DNA of 64,000 bases, taken from Planctomycetaceae bacterium (lineage in GTDB: Bacteria; Planctomycetota; Planctomycetia; Planctomycetales; Planctomycetaceae). How positions within the stretch are numbered: position 1 is the first letter of the stretch; each line of letters begins with the position of its first letter. The stretch spans positions 124,001 through 188,000 of the forward strand of contig JACKHO010000006.1 in NCBI GenBank assembly GCA_020638955.1, read 5' to 3'. Both the position numbers and the translations under genes were made by a program. The notes beneath the pieces are model-generated. The model did no database searches. It saw only the letters and a program-made list of their open reading frames with translations, and was not told the DNA's origin. Positions 1 to 11,400 of this stretch are shown here, in pieces.

Positions 1-1
1 G

Positions 2-1306
2 GCAGCACTTCCTGATCCTGATTCCGATGTGCCCAATCTGGCTACGGACTCGTTTGAAGTGGAAGGGCAAGTCACGTCGGCAGATTCTGGATTGTGGTGG
101 ATTCTGGCGATCGCATTTTTCGGCGGGATTATGTTGAACGTCATGCCCTGCGTGTTGCCGGTGCTGGCCATTAAGATTCTGAGCTTCGTGCAGCAAGCGG
201 GAGAAAGCCGGCAGCGAATTCTTCTCCTGAATGTGTTCTACACAATTGGCGTCTTGTTTGTATTCATGATTCTGGCGGGATTGTCGGTAGTTGGAAATAT
301 GGCCTTTGGAGACCTGTTCCAGGACTGGTACTTCAACATGGCGATGATTCTCATTGTCTTTGCAATGGGGTTGAGTCTGCTCGGTGTCTTTGAGTTGCCC
401 ATCTCAGGGATTCTTCCATCGGCATCCTCACACAAGGAGGGACTCGGAGGCGCATTCTGGACGGGAATTATTGCCACCCTGTTGGCTACTCCCTGTACCG
501 CTGGCGTGATGGTGACGCCACTCGCATTTCTCCGGGATCAACCGCCCAGTATGTCGTTCCTGGTGTTTGGCCTGATGGGACTCGGCATGGCATTTCCTTA
601 TCTCCTCGCTGGCTTGTTCCCAAAGATTGTGCGCCTCATTCCCAAGCCCGGCGAATGGATGGTAAAGTTCAAACAGATTTGTGGCTTCGTGCTGTTGGGT
701 ACGGTCATCTTCCTGATGGATTCGCTTGATGATAAAGAGATCCTCGGAACTTGCGTCGTCCTGCTTGGAGTTGGCTTAGGGCTATGGATGTTGACCAACT
801 TGGTCGATCAAAACAGCAGCTTTACGGCGAAGGTGCGTAACGCCTTGCTGACGATTGTCGTCTGCGGTCCCGTCATCGCCTGGGGAGTCATACCGAAGAT
901 GGAGATTGAATCTGTTCCGTTCTCGGAAGCTCGCTTCAATGAACTGCGTCAGCAGGGAAAGCCCATCCTGATTGACTTCACCGCCGACTGGTGCGCAATC
1001 TGTAAAAAGAATGAGTTTGAGGCGATCAATACACGCGAGACCCAGAGTTTCCTGCGTGAGCATGACATTGAATTTATGGTGGCGGATTTTACGAAAGAAG
1101 ACCCGACAATCCGAAAATGGCTGAACAAATTTGAACAGCAAAGTGTGCCGCTGACAGTCATTGTTCCTCCCGACAACAAGCCTTTCATTCTGATAAGCGG
1201 CGGTTACTCGAAGGCCTTGCTGCTTGAGAAGCTTCGAAAGGCCGTTGCCGATACTCCGAAGCAGACCGCTCAAAACTCGTCTGCCAATGCCGCTCCGGCG
1301 CTCTAG
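2..1306 (+). CDS. dsbD: DsbD-like thiol:disulfide interchange protein, 5' end outside window
   Basis: The reading frame is open from the first bases, so the start lies upstream of the window; a GTG at 29 is only an internal candidate. The visible part has a hydrophobic CcdA/DsbD-type core of about eight helices carrying the two conserved motifs NVMPCVLP (Cys codon 149-151) and ATPCTAG (Cys codon 494-496), which in this family pass electrons across the membrane. A C-terminal thioredoxin-like domain follows, with the redox motif WCAIC (Cys codons 992-994 and 1001-1003). Family knowledge: DsbD moves reductant from cytoplasmic thioredoxin to periplasmic partners, here perhaps for c-type cytochrome maturation. 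The N-terminal DsbD-alpha domain is not visible. Ends 247 bp before the next gene, with no clear terminator. Confidence 0.85.
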   Translation, partial: AALPDPDSDVPNLATDSFEVEGQVTSADSGLWWILAIAFFGGIMLNVMPCVLPVLAIKILSFVQQAGESRQRILLLNVFYTIGVLFVFMILAGLSVVGNMAFGDLFQDWYFNMAMILIVFAMGLSLLGVFELPISGILPSASSHKEGLGGAFWTGIIATLLATPCTAGVMVTPLAFLRDQPPSMSFLVFGLMGLGMAFPYLLAGLFPKIVRLIPKPGEWMVKFKQICGFVLLGTVIFLMDSLDDKEILGTCVVLLGVGLGLWMLTNLVDQNSSFTAKVRNALLTIVVCGPVIAWGVIPKMEIESVPFSEARFNELRQQGKPILIDFTADWCAICKKNEFEAINTRETQSFLREHDIEFMVADFTKEDPTIRKWLNKFEQQSVPLTVIVPPDNKPFILISGGYSKALLLEKLRKAVADTPKQTAQNSSANAAPAL

Positions 1307-1395
1307 AATTGGGAAAATCGGTACGACTGGCGAGGGGAATCGTCTCAATCGGAACGTCATTCTGGCGCTGAGGGTGCCTAAAGTCGCTTGAAGCC

Positions 1396-1425
1396 TTGGC
1401 TAACATCAACTTTGGACGATATAAT
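1396..1425 (+). promoter_or_regulatory. Putative sigma70-type promoter for the HlyD-like gene
   Basis: TTGGCT (1396-1401), an 18-nt spacer and a perfect TATAAT (1420-1425) sit 128 nt before the chosen start codon at 1554. Prediction from sequence only. Confidence 0.45.
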
Positions 1426-1553
1426 CTCAAGTGTCGTCGGGATGGCACTCCGTCAGCTCCAAACGGCTGTTGACCGTGTCACTCGAGGATGTCCCACCCC
1501 ACATGAGCTGGTCGCCTGACTGGCTTCCCACCAAATACGTCGAGGCTCCCCCA

Positions 1554-3095
1554 ATGAACCTCACGCCTTCCGCGACCGCCCTGCGTCGCTCCGCCACCGC
1601 TCCAGCGCTGACTTACGCTGTGCGATTTGGTGCATGCGCACTCATGGTGACGTTGCTGTTGTTGTCGACTTCGATTTCCAGCATCGATACGCCGCAATTC
1701 CTTCCCATTCCACTTGATGGTTTTACCACCGTCATTCAGAAGGATTTTCAGGTCATCTTGGACAACCCCGGGGACATTGAAAGTGCCAACAACGTCGTCT
1801 TTGCCAACAACTGCGAGTATCCCACTCGGATTGTTTCCATCGTCGAAGAAGGAACGTGGGTCGAGCCGGGCGATGTCATTGTGGAACTCGATTCCAGCGG
1901 CTTTCACGACTACGCGCAGAAGCGACGCATTCTGCTGGTAAAGGCCGAGAAAGTTCTGAAGGACGCTGAAGAAGACGTCAAAATTCAGGAACTGACGAAT
2001 GCCAGTCGGATTGCTGAAGCGGAGCTAGATGCTCAGTTGGCCGAGATGAAGCTACGGGGGTATATCGAAGCGGAATACCCTCAGGCAAAACATCAGCTGG
2101 AAAGTGCAGCCATTCTGGCCAAAGAAAAGTTGATCGCGGCCGAAAAGCAACTGAAATTCATCGCGGACATGGTCCGCCTGGGTTACCGGTCTCAAGAGGA
2201 TTACGAAAAGCAGCGACTCACCACCATGAAGGCGCAACAAGCGTCCGAACTTGCCGCCGGTAAGGTACAGATTCTCGTTGACTTCACGCACGCACGCACG
2301 CTGGCCAGTCTGAAAGGGAATTTGGAAGAAGCTCAGCAGCATGTGGAACGGACCAAGGCCGTCGCCAAGTCTGCACTCTATTCCCGCAAACGCACATTGG
2401 AAAGCCGACAACGCGTGGTCGATATCCATGCCCGTCGTCTGGAAAAGGCGGAAGAGAGTATTGCAGCCTGTACCATTCGAGCGAACACCGCTGGCGAAGT
2501 CGTGCTGGGAACGACGTCATCAAGTTCGGAGGTTCGCCTGAAGGAAGGCGACAGCGTGTATTACCTGCAAATCCTCGCAAAAATTCCAGACCGCGACACG
2601 CTGCAGGTGAATCTCCGCATTCATGAGTCAAAGCTGCGGTACCTCAACACGGGAATTTCAGCCGACGTCAAAGTGGAAGCGGCGAACAACGACACCTTTG
2701 CTGGTCGGGTCGTTTCCGTCTCCCGCGTTCCATTGCGGGGACGCTACCCCAACTACGATTTGCGAGAATACGAAGTCATTGTCGAAATCACCGAACCCAT
2801 TGAACGAGTTCAGCGTTTAACTCCAGGGATGACGGCGCACGTTGCACTTCAGGCCGTGCGACGTCCGAACGCCATGACCGTTCCGCTCAGTTCCGTTGTT
2901 CATATTGGTCGTCAGCACTATGCCTTTGTTCTCGATGGAGAAGAAATTGTGCCGCGTGAAGTCGAACTCGGAGACGTGAGTGAGACGAGCGCGGAAATTC
3001 GTCACGGACTGAATGCCGGGGAAGAGGTGGTGGAGCATCCACGGGTCGACTGTGCCGATCGACTCATTTGGCTGGAAGCGTCCAGTACCCTCTAG
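1554..3095 (+). CDS. HlyD/RND-type membrane fusion (periplasmic adaptor) protein
   Basis: The 513-residue protein has one N-terminal membrane segment (about residues 25-45), then a biotinyl/lipoyl-like half-motif, a long alpha-helical hairpin rich in Glu/Lys/Ala, the second lipoyl half (CTIRANTAGEVVL) and a beta-barrel region ending in conserved PGMTAHVAL and VPLSSVV stretches. This is the usual order for adaptors of RND or ABC efflux/secretion machines. The start at 1554 is preferred because GAGG (1542-1545) lies 8 nt upstream; the frame also opens earlier at 1503 and 1431 (GTG) but without a good ribosome site. No transporter or outer-membrane partner follows, so the substrate is unknown. 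Confidence 0.8.
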   Translation: MNLTPSATALRRSATAPALTYAVRFGACALMVTLLLLSTSISSIDTPQFLPIPLDGFTTVIQKDFQVILDNPGDIESANNVVFANNCEYPTRIVSIVEEGTWVEPGDVIVELDSSGFHDYAQKRRILLVKAEKVLKDAEEDVKIQELTNASRIAEAELDAQLAEMKLRGYIEAEYPQAKHQLESAAILAKEKLIAAEKQLKFIADMVRLGYRSQEDYEKQRLTTMKAQQASELAAGKVQILVDFTHARTLASLKGNLEEAQQHVERTKAVAKSALYSRKRTLESRQRVVDIHARRLEKAEESIAACTIRANTAGEVVLGTTSSSSEVRLKEGDSVYYLQILAKIPDRDTLQVNLRIHESKLRYLNTGISADVKVEAANNDTFAGRVVSVSRVPLRGRYPNYDLREYEVIVEITEPIERVQRLTPGMTAHVALQAVRRPNAMTVPLSSVVHIGRQHYAFVLDGEEIVPREVELGDVSETSAEIRHGLNAGEEVVEHPRVDCADRLIWLEASSTL

Positions 3096-3178
3096 GACCA
3101 TTTTCCCTTTGGAATCGCATCCGTATAATGGAGTACGGTGCAGCAACTGAATTTCGCTTGCCTGGATTTGAAAGCAAC

Positions 3179-4486
3179 ATGACCACGCGACGTCGATTCC
3201 TGAAACAGGTTGGAGTTTCTCTGGCGGCTCTCCCGTTTGTGAGCCACCTGCAGAGCTTTGGATTTGCGGCTGAAGCAACCCGCAAGAAACGGCTCGTCGT
3301 GCTGTTTAGCCCCAACGGCGTTGTCCCCGATGCATTCTGGCCAGAGGAAGCTGGCACGCTCGGAGAACTCAAGCCCATTCTCAGTCCACTCGCCCCGTTC
3401 AAGGACAAGCTCCTCACACTGCACGGCGTATGCGACAAAATCCGCGGCGACGGTGACAACCACATGCGCGGCATTGGCTGCCTGCTGACGGGAACTGAAC
3501 TGTTCCCCGGCAACATCCAAGGTGGCTCACACACGCCCGCCGGCTGGGCGAGCGGTATTTCGATTGATCAGGAAATCAAGAACCATTTGCAGTCGAATCC
3601 CGAAACCAAAACTCGGTTTGGTTCGCTGGAATTTGGCGTTGTCGTTCCCGACCGTGCCGACACGTGGACACGCATGTGTTACTCCGCGGCCAACAAGCCC
3701 ATCACACCGGTCGATGATCCGTACCAAATGTTTACCAAGCTTTATGGACAGGTTCAGGACCGAGAACTGCTCGGCAGCGTGCTGGACGACGTTCAGGAAG
3801 ACCTCAACCGCGTTCGCAACCTGGTCAGCAAGGAAGACCGTCAACTGCTCGATGAGCAAACAACTTTCGTCCGCGAAATGGAAAAGCAGCTCAGCGAAAG
3901 CAAAGGCACAACACTCGACCATCCCGTACCGGTTTTGGAACCGGGGCTGCGTGAAAACAACGACAACCTGCCACAGCTTTGCAAAATGCAAATCGACCTG
4001 ATGGTTAACAGCTTCCAGGCGGACTTCGCTCGCGTTGCGTCGTTGCAAATTACGAACTCGGTCGGGCAGGCCCGGATGAAGTGGCTCGAAATCGATGAAA
4101 CGCACCACACGCTCTCACACGAGCCGGACAGCAACGAAGACGCACAAGCCAAGCTCGTGAAAATCAACACATGGTACTGCAGCCAAATGGCGTACCTCGC
4201 AGAGCGACTTGCCGCCACACCCGAACCGGGCGGCGAAGGCAGCATGCTGGACAACACACTCATTGTGTGGACCAACGAACTCGGCAAGGGGAACTCCCAC
4301 ACGCTCGACAACATTCCGTTCGTCCTGCTCGGTGGCGGACTGGATGTCCAAATGGGACGTTCGCTCAAGTTCGACAAAGTCCCGCACAACCGCCTGCTGC
4401 TCACGCTGGCTCACAGCATGGGACATCACCTCGACACGTTCGGCAATCCCGACTTCTGCACCGACGGCCCGCTCGTATTGTCATAG
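3179..4486 (+). CDS. DUF1552 domain-containing secreted protein
   Basis: A 435-residue protein with a twin-arginine-like N-terminus (TTRRRFLKQVG) followed by a hydrophobic stretch, then a full-length DUF1552 domain with features such as LFSPNGVVPDAFWP near residue 45 and HTLSHEPDSNEDAQ near residue 305. DUF1552 proteins are common in Planctomycetes and Myxobacteria, are exported and have no proven activity. They are often next to DUF1592/DUF1588 haem-motif proteins, but here the only DUF1592 gene is 41 kb away. The ATG at 3179 is chosen because it places the RR motif at the N-terminus; an upstream frame from 3068 would bury it. TATAAT at 3124-3129 may be its -10 box. Confidence 0.85.
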   Translation: MTTRRRFLKQVGVSLAALPFVSHLQSFGFAAEATRKKRLVVLFSPNGVVPDAFWPEEAGTLGELKPILSPLAPFKDKLLTLHGVCDKIRGDGDNHMRGIGCLLTGTELFPGNIQGGSHTPAGWASGISIDQEIKNHLQSNPETKTRFGSLEFGVVVPDRADTWTRMCYSAANKPITPVDDPYQMFTKLYGQVQDRELLGSVLDDVQEDLNRVRNLVSKEDRQLLDEQTTFVREMEKQLSESKGTTLDHPVPVLEPGLRENNDNLPQLCKMQIDLMVNSFQADFARVASLQITNSVGQARMKWLEIDETHHTLSHEPDSNEDAQAKLVKINTWYCSQMAYLAERLAATPEPGGEGSMLDNTLIVWTNELGKGNSHTLDNIPFVLLGGGLDVQMGRSLKFDKVPHNRLLLTLAHSMGHHLDTFGNPDFCTDGPLVLS

Positions 4487-4748
4487 CACTTAACTGCAGG
4501 TTCATCTCCGGCGAATCTGTTTGATCCCGTCTGAAGATGTGTCTTTGCGCTGCAGGACTCTCCCGCCACTTGGCGAGTGCTGAGGTGCGTGTGCAGAAAG
4601 CATCGTCGCCAATCAGCCTCTCTTCATCGAGGAATGCACGCGGTTCGACTTTCGGGTCTTTCTTTTCGCGTCAGATTGAATCTCTGACGATCAACTACCA
4701 TTATTTCGGTGCCAGTCTTCCAGGTAAACTTCCCGGCGCAGGGACCGA

Positions 4749-5318
4749 ATGCAAGACGTCACCCAAATTCTGAAGAAAATCGAAGCGGGCGATCCCTCTG
4801 CGGCGGAGCAGTTGCTGCCGCTGGTCTACGAAGAGCTTCGCAATCTGGCTGGAGCGCGAATGTCGCAGGAGAATCCGGGCCAAACACTCCAGGCCACGGC
4901 ACTTGTGCACGAAGCGTATTTGCGGCTGGTCAAAGTTGATGACGGGCAAAAGTTCGACAGTCGGGGGCATTTCTTTTCAGCGGCGGCTGAGGCCATGCGA
5001 CGCATTCTGGTCGAGAATGCGCGCCGCAGAAAACGCCTTAAGCGGGGTGGTGAACATCAGCGAGTTGAGTTGGATGACATTCCCATTGCGGCCGCGGAAA
5101 TTCATGAAGACCTTATCGCACTCGACGAAGCGCTCAGTCGACTGAGTGAAGCAGACCCCCAAGGGGCTCAGTTGGTGCAATTACGCTATTTCGCTGGACT
5201 TACAATTCCAGATGCCGCAGAGCTGATGAACATTTCCCCCCGCACGGCAGACCGTATTTGGGCCTTTGCCCGGGCGTGGCTTCATCGTGAGATTCGCGGT
5301 GGCGACGACGATTTGTAA
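4749..5318 (+). CDS. ECF-family RNA polymerase sigma factor (planctomycete kinase-associated type)
   Basis: The 189-residue protein fits the planctomycete ECF sigma-70 subfamily. Region 2 is at about residues 20-95 (LPLVYEELRNLAGARM, ALVHEAYLRLV, RRILVENARRRKRLKRGG) and a region 4 helix-turn-helix is at about 130-180 (LVQLRYFAGLTIPDAAELM, SPRTADRIWAFARAWL). It starts 93 bp before a giant Ser/Thr kinase on the same strand. ECF-kinase pairs like this are typical of planctomycetes and suggest that the kinase, rather than a membrane anti-sigma factor, controls the sigma factor; no anti-sigma gene is visible. Confidence 0.9.
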   Translation: MQDVTQILKKIEAGDPSAAEQLLPLVYEELRNLAGARMSQENPGQTLQATALVHEAYLRLVKVDDGQKFDSRGHFFSAAAEAMRRILVENARRRKRLKRGGEHQRVELDDIPIAAAEIHEDLIALDEALSRLSEADPQGAQLVQLRYFAGLTIPDAAELMNISPRTADRIWAFARAWLHREIRGGDDDL

Positions 5319-5411
5319 AAATCATCAAAAGAGTTTGGCGTGAATGGCGAGCAAACGGCGCATTGAGTAGAGAACACGTCAATCTGTACCAAGTCTGGTA
5401 AGGCCAGTTCC

Positions 5412-8400
5412 ATGACCGAACGTGACATTTTCCTTGCAGCCCTGGAAATCGACGACCTCGACGCACGGCAGGCCCACATCGTAAGTGCCTGTGCGGGCGA
5501 TAGCGAGTTGTTGTCGCGGGTCGAAGCCTTGCTGGCCTCGCACGAGAGTCAGAGCCAGTTCCTGGAAACACCCGCCGTGGAACAAATGGCTGGCGAATCC
5601 ACCGCTCCCCAGACAGAAAGCCACGGCGAAGCTCCCACGCGCGACGAAGTCGCCGCAACGATGATTCAGGATTCTCCGAGTATGTCCAAAGACAGCAACT
5701 TCAGCTTTCTCTCGTCGTCGGAAAGACTAGGGTTCCTGGGGCGGTTGGGGCACTATGAAATTGAGGAAGTCCTGGGGAAAGGGGCCTTTGGAATTGTCTT
5801 CAAAGCCTTTGACGAAAAGCTGCACCGTGTGGTGGCCATTAAAGTGCTGGCTCCCGAAATGGCAGCGACTTCTCCGGCCCGCAAGCGTTTCCTTCGGGAG
5901 GCACGTTCTTCTGCCGCGGTGCGTCACGAAAATGTCGTGGCCATTTATGCGGTTGAAGAGGAGCCCATTCCGTATCTTGTCATGGAGTACATCCCCAGCA
6001 AGACATTACTGGATCGGCTGAATGAGAATGGCCCGCTGGATGTTTCTGAGGTGCTGCGCACGGGAAAACAAATTGCCGATGGTCTCGCTGCCGCACATTC
6101 ACAGGGGCTCATCCACCGTGATATCAAGCCGGGCAATATCCTGCTCGACACCAGTATCAGCAACCACGTCAAAATCACCGATTTTGGTCTGGCCCGCGCT
6201 GCCGATGACGCCAGTGTCACGCAGAGTGGAGTCATCGCCGGTACTCCCATGTACATGGCGCCGGAACAGGCGATGGGGCACAAGCTCGACACACGGGCCG
6301 ACCTGTTCAGCCTGGGCAGCGTGCTGTACCAAATGGTCAGCGGTCGCCCACCGTTCCGTGCTCCGTCGACTGTCGCCGTCCTGAAGCGTGTTGTCGACGA
6401 AGAACCACGTCCGATTCGGGAGATTATTCCGGAGACGCCCGAGTGGTTGTGCGACATCATTGGTAGATTGCACGTTAAAGATCCTGACAAACGCTACCAG
6501 ACTGCCAGCGAAGTCTCCGCGGATCTGGACCGAAGTCTGAGGCAATATCAGCAGGATGGTGTCGTCACGGGAGTCGTCAAACCGGCCTGGGAGGCAGAAA
6601 CGGTTGTCACCAAGGTTGAAAAACCAAAGCCCGGAGGAGGATGGTTCAATACGTTACTGTGGCTGGGAGCCGTTTGCCTTTTCCTGGTGGCTCTAATCTT
6701 CGTTGCAGCCAGTAACCTGTTCAATCCGCCATCCGTCAACAATGCGGTGACGAACAGTACGACAGATGTTGCTCCCAATCCCCCGTCGTCCCCGGCACTT
6801 CCTGGCTGGCAGGGCTGGCCCATTGATGCACCACCACCGGCCATTGCCCCATTCACGGCCGAGGAAGCAAAAATGTACCAGGTCGCCTGGGCCACCTACC
6901 TCGGTGTTCCCGTGGAATACACGAATTCCATCGGCATGAAGTTTCGACTCATTCCGCCGGGTGAATTCATGATGGGGAGCACGCCCGAAGAGATCGAAGC
7001 GGCGCTAGAAGTGGCGGGCGAAGACATGGTGTGGCTGAAGGGGATTCAAAGCGAAGCCCCGCAACACAAGGTGAAGCTCACACAACCGGTTTATGTCGCC
7101 GTGACCGAAGTGACTCAGGCTCAGTACGAGCAGGTCATAGGTACGAACCCCTCGCACTTTTCGGCCACGGGTGAAGGGAAGGATGCTGTCACAAATCTTG
7201 AGACCGATAACCATCCTGTGGAGATGGTGAGCTGGAATGACGCGGTGGAGTTCTGTGCGAAATTGAGCCAGCAGGAACAACTGAAACCGTTCTACTTCCG
7301 ATCGGGTGAGACGATCACTCCGCTGAAGGGGACTGGTTACCGCTTGCCGACGGAGGCAGAATGGGAGTCTGCCTGCCGTGCAGGAACTACGACGCGGTTC
7401 TGGAGTGGCGAGGAGGACAAGTCCTTGATGCAGGTTGGCTGGTTCATGAGGAACTCCGGCAAGCGCACCCATGCTACGGGTGAGTTGAAAGCTAATCCGT
7501 TCGGATTGTTTGACGTCCACGGCAACGTGTGGGAGTGGGTGCAGGACAACTGGGATCCGGCGTACTATGGAAAGTTCGAGGAGAACGCTGCAGTTGACCC
7601 ATGCAGCCCATTTCTTGCGGACTCCCAGCAGGTGATTCGCGGCGGCTATTGGTTCAACTATCCGTCCCACTGCCGTTCGTCGTGTCGCCTCGCCGATCCT
7701 CCGACGTACCGTAACTACGTCATTGGATTCCGCATCGCGTTGCCAGTCGATGCAGTGAAGCAGTCCCTGCAGCGAAACCTAATCGAATCCTCCCCTGTCG
7801 AGCTTTTCAACGGCCAAGAGCTCACCGGGTGGAAAATGCACCCCGACGCTCCCGGCAACTGGCACGTCGAGAATGGCGAACTCATTAGTGATGGCAAGCC
7901 GAGTTATCTGTTCTCGGAACGCAATGATTACGACAATTTTGAACTGACCTGTGAAGTCAGCATCAGCGATGGCGGCGACAGCGGTCTCATTGTCCGCTCG
8001 CCATTCGAGAAAGTCGGCCCCAACGGATTGCCCGGCTACGAAGCACAAATTCAGGCGGGCAAAGTTCTCACCGCAGGCTGGGCAACTGGGGCCATTGCCC
8101 AGAGCGGAACAAGCACCGGCTGGAGTCTGAAACAGTATTCAAGTATTTCGGTTCCACCCAATGAGTACTTCACACTGAAAGTCCGTGCCGCTCACAACCG
8201 CGTTAAGACTTACGTGAACGGAGTACAAGTTGCCGAATACGTCGATCCCGCATGGACCTACCAGCGCGGACACATTGCCCTGCAACATTCAGGTGCCAAT
8301 ACGGTCATCAAGTTCCGCAAGATTACGGTGACAGAATTAGTTCCAGAACAGTCCACGACCACGCCTGCAAACTTCGCTCTGCAGTTCGATGGAATCGACG

Positions 8401-11400
8401 ATTTCGTGTCCATACCTGTCCAACTGGGGATGGTGGGGCGATATGTGCCAGATCGTCCGTTTACGTATGAGGCTTTTTTTACGCCACATCAGCAGCGGCC
8501 AGAAGTTGAACAGGGCGTACTCAAGAAAGAAGCGCTTCCGCCTCCATTGGTACCCGGCGTCCTTGGCTTCTTCCGCATTGGTGCACTCACATACCAGCCG
8601 GGAAAACACCTTCTGGACTGGGTCGAGTCCACGCAGATATTCTCCGACGCACCCATCGTTAAGAACCAAGAGCACCACGTTGCCATGGTCTGGGATGGTC
8701 AGGTTATGCAAATGTACGTGGACGGCGTTAAACAAAATCTCGGTAGAGCCGTGATTCCACCTCTGGATTCTGCGGTCCAGTCAGAGTTTGACAATGCACC
8801 TTTCTCTTTGTGTGGAATGCAGACGCAAAATGGCTTTGTGAACACCTTTGCCGGGACAATCCGTGAAGTGCGGATTTCTACGACGGCTCGGTACACGGAC
8901 GATTTCATTCCGGAACAACGCCTGACCACCGATGCCAGTACAATTGGCCTTTATCACTGTGACGATGGTGCGGGGAATACTCTGGCCGATGCCTCAGGCA
9001 ACAATCGCCACGGCACAATTCATGGCGCCAATTGGGTACGAACAGACAGAGTACCAGCAGTCCGACCGACTTCTGAGTTTGCCCTGCAATTCGACGGGGT
9101 CGACGACTGCGTCGAATGGTCCGAGTTGTCGGTTCCGCTAGATCGGCCAGTACGGATTGAACTAGCAGCAACGGTGGACTCCATTCAAACAAACGCAGAA
9201 ACTGGAATTCCAATTTTCAATTGGGGCGGGGCAGTTGCCGTCAGTGCGGCCGCCGACCCAAATATCGGGGACGTACTTACCGTTCGATTCTTGTCAAATC
9301 CGGGAGTCCACCATACCTGGCACATCCGCAATGCTGTGGAAGCCGGTCGGCGTTTCTCTTTAGTGGTCGACTATCGGGATGGTGTCGCGAACTTTTCAGT
9401 TAATGGTCGCCCTGTGCCAGCATCGCAACTGAGGTACGTGTTACAACGGGATGGAGAATCGGATTTTGATGCCCGGCCGGAAACCTTCCGCCTGTTCAGC
9501 GACATGAAACGAAGTTTCCTCGCCACGCCGTCAACTCATCCCGATCAGAAAAGCATTGCGCTGCATGGCAAAGTTCACCACCTGAAGCTTACTCAGGACA
9601 CGGGCGACACAATTGCCGAGTTCGACTTCACACAAGGTAGTGGCGATGTCCTCAACGATTCCTCCGGCAACGGGCATGATGGAAAAATCGTCGGGGCGAC
9701 ATGGGTGAAGGCAGACGACTCAGCCATAGTTGCCCAAGAACAGTTCGACTGGTCCACCATCTGGCCCGCAGACGCACCCGCTCCAGCTATTGCACCCTTC
9801 ACCACGGACGAAGCCAAAGCCCATCAGGAAGCTTGGGCGAAGTACCTCGGCGTGCCGGTGGAGTATGAGAATTCCATCGGCATGAAATTCCGCCTCATCC
9901 CGCCGGGCGAGTTCATGATGGGGAGTACGCCGGAGGAAATCGCAGCGGCTGGAGCAGGGGAGCCGGCATTGGGGAAGCAACTCATTGAAGCTGAGGGGCC
10001 GCAACATCGTGTCGTACTCACTCAACCGTTCTATCTGGCCGCGACCGAACTCACTCAGGCCGAATTCGAGGAGATCTTGGGACGCAACCCCTCACAGTTT
10101 TCTCCGAATGGAGCCCGCAAGGCTGCCGTTGACGGCATGGAGACAGCGAAATTCCCAGTGGATCGACTGAGTTGGCACGAAGCGGCGGAGTTCTGCATCG
10201 CCCTTAGTGAACGGGAGAAGATGAAACCTTCATATTTCAGGAATGGTGCCGTCGTAACTTCGCTTGGAAATGACGGGTACCATATGCCGACCGAGGCTGA
10301 ATGGGAGTTTGCATGCAGAGCAGGAACAACTTCACTTTACAGTAGCGGTGACAGTGTCGGTGATGCCCAACGAGTTGCTTGGTTACGCCCCAATTCCGGA
10401 GCAAGGACACATGCCGTTGGTGAATTGCCACCAAATGCGTTTGGACTCTTCGATGTCCACGGTAACGTCTGGGAATGGACTGAGGACGGATATGATCCAC
10501 TAAGCTACTCAAAAGGCACCGAACGGCCCTTCGTCGCCCCTCGCGTTGAACTTGGTCCTGAACATTTGAGAGTGATTCGAGGTGGCAACTTTAATTGTGC
10601 CGATCCTCTTGCACGTTCAGCTCATCGACGCGGATCTGTTGGCCATTGGAGTGGGGATGGACTCGGCGTCCGAATTTCACTTCCGTTCGCTGCGGTGAAA
10701 GCAGCAATTGAGCGGCCAGACACACCTGAGACACCAATCTCCGAGTATCAATGGCCCACTGACGCACCAGCTCCAGCCATCGCACCGTTCACCGCCGACG
10801 AAGCCAAAGCTCATCAGGAAGCGTGGGCGAAGTACCTCGGCGTGCCGGTTGAGTATGAGAACAGCATCGGCATGAAGTTCCGCCTCATCCCGCCGGGTGA
10901 GTTTATGATGGGGAGTACGCTGGAGGAAATCGCAGCGGCGCTGAGCGTAGTCGGCGAAGATAAAACGTGGCAGGAAGAGGTCAACAGCGAGGGTCCGCAA
11001 CATAGGGTGGTTCTCACTCAGCCGATCTATGTTGGGGTCACTGAAGTAACGCAGTCGCAGTACGAAAACGTTGTGGGGACGACCCCATCACACTTCTCCG
11101 CCACAGGGGATGGTCGGGAGGCGGTTGCCAACTTGGATACGAATGATCATCCAGTAGAAAGAGTAACCTGGAATGATGCCGCTGAGTTTTGCGCGAATTT
11201 GAGTCAGCAAAGTCGACTGAAACCTTTCTATTTTCGATCTGGACCGAGTGTCACGCTATTGGCAGGGAATGGGTACCGCCTGCCGACGGAGGCCGAATGG
11301 GAATTCTCCTGTCGGGCGGGGACCATGACTCGGTTCTGGTGTGGCACAGACGACAGCGACTTGCTAGCAGCTGCTTGGTTTCGAGCTAACGCTGGTAGTC

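Noticed and set aside
4537..4773. 78-codon frame before the sigma factor
   Set aside because: No ribosome site, low-complexity Ser/Arg translation, overlaps the sigma factor start.
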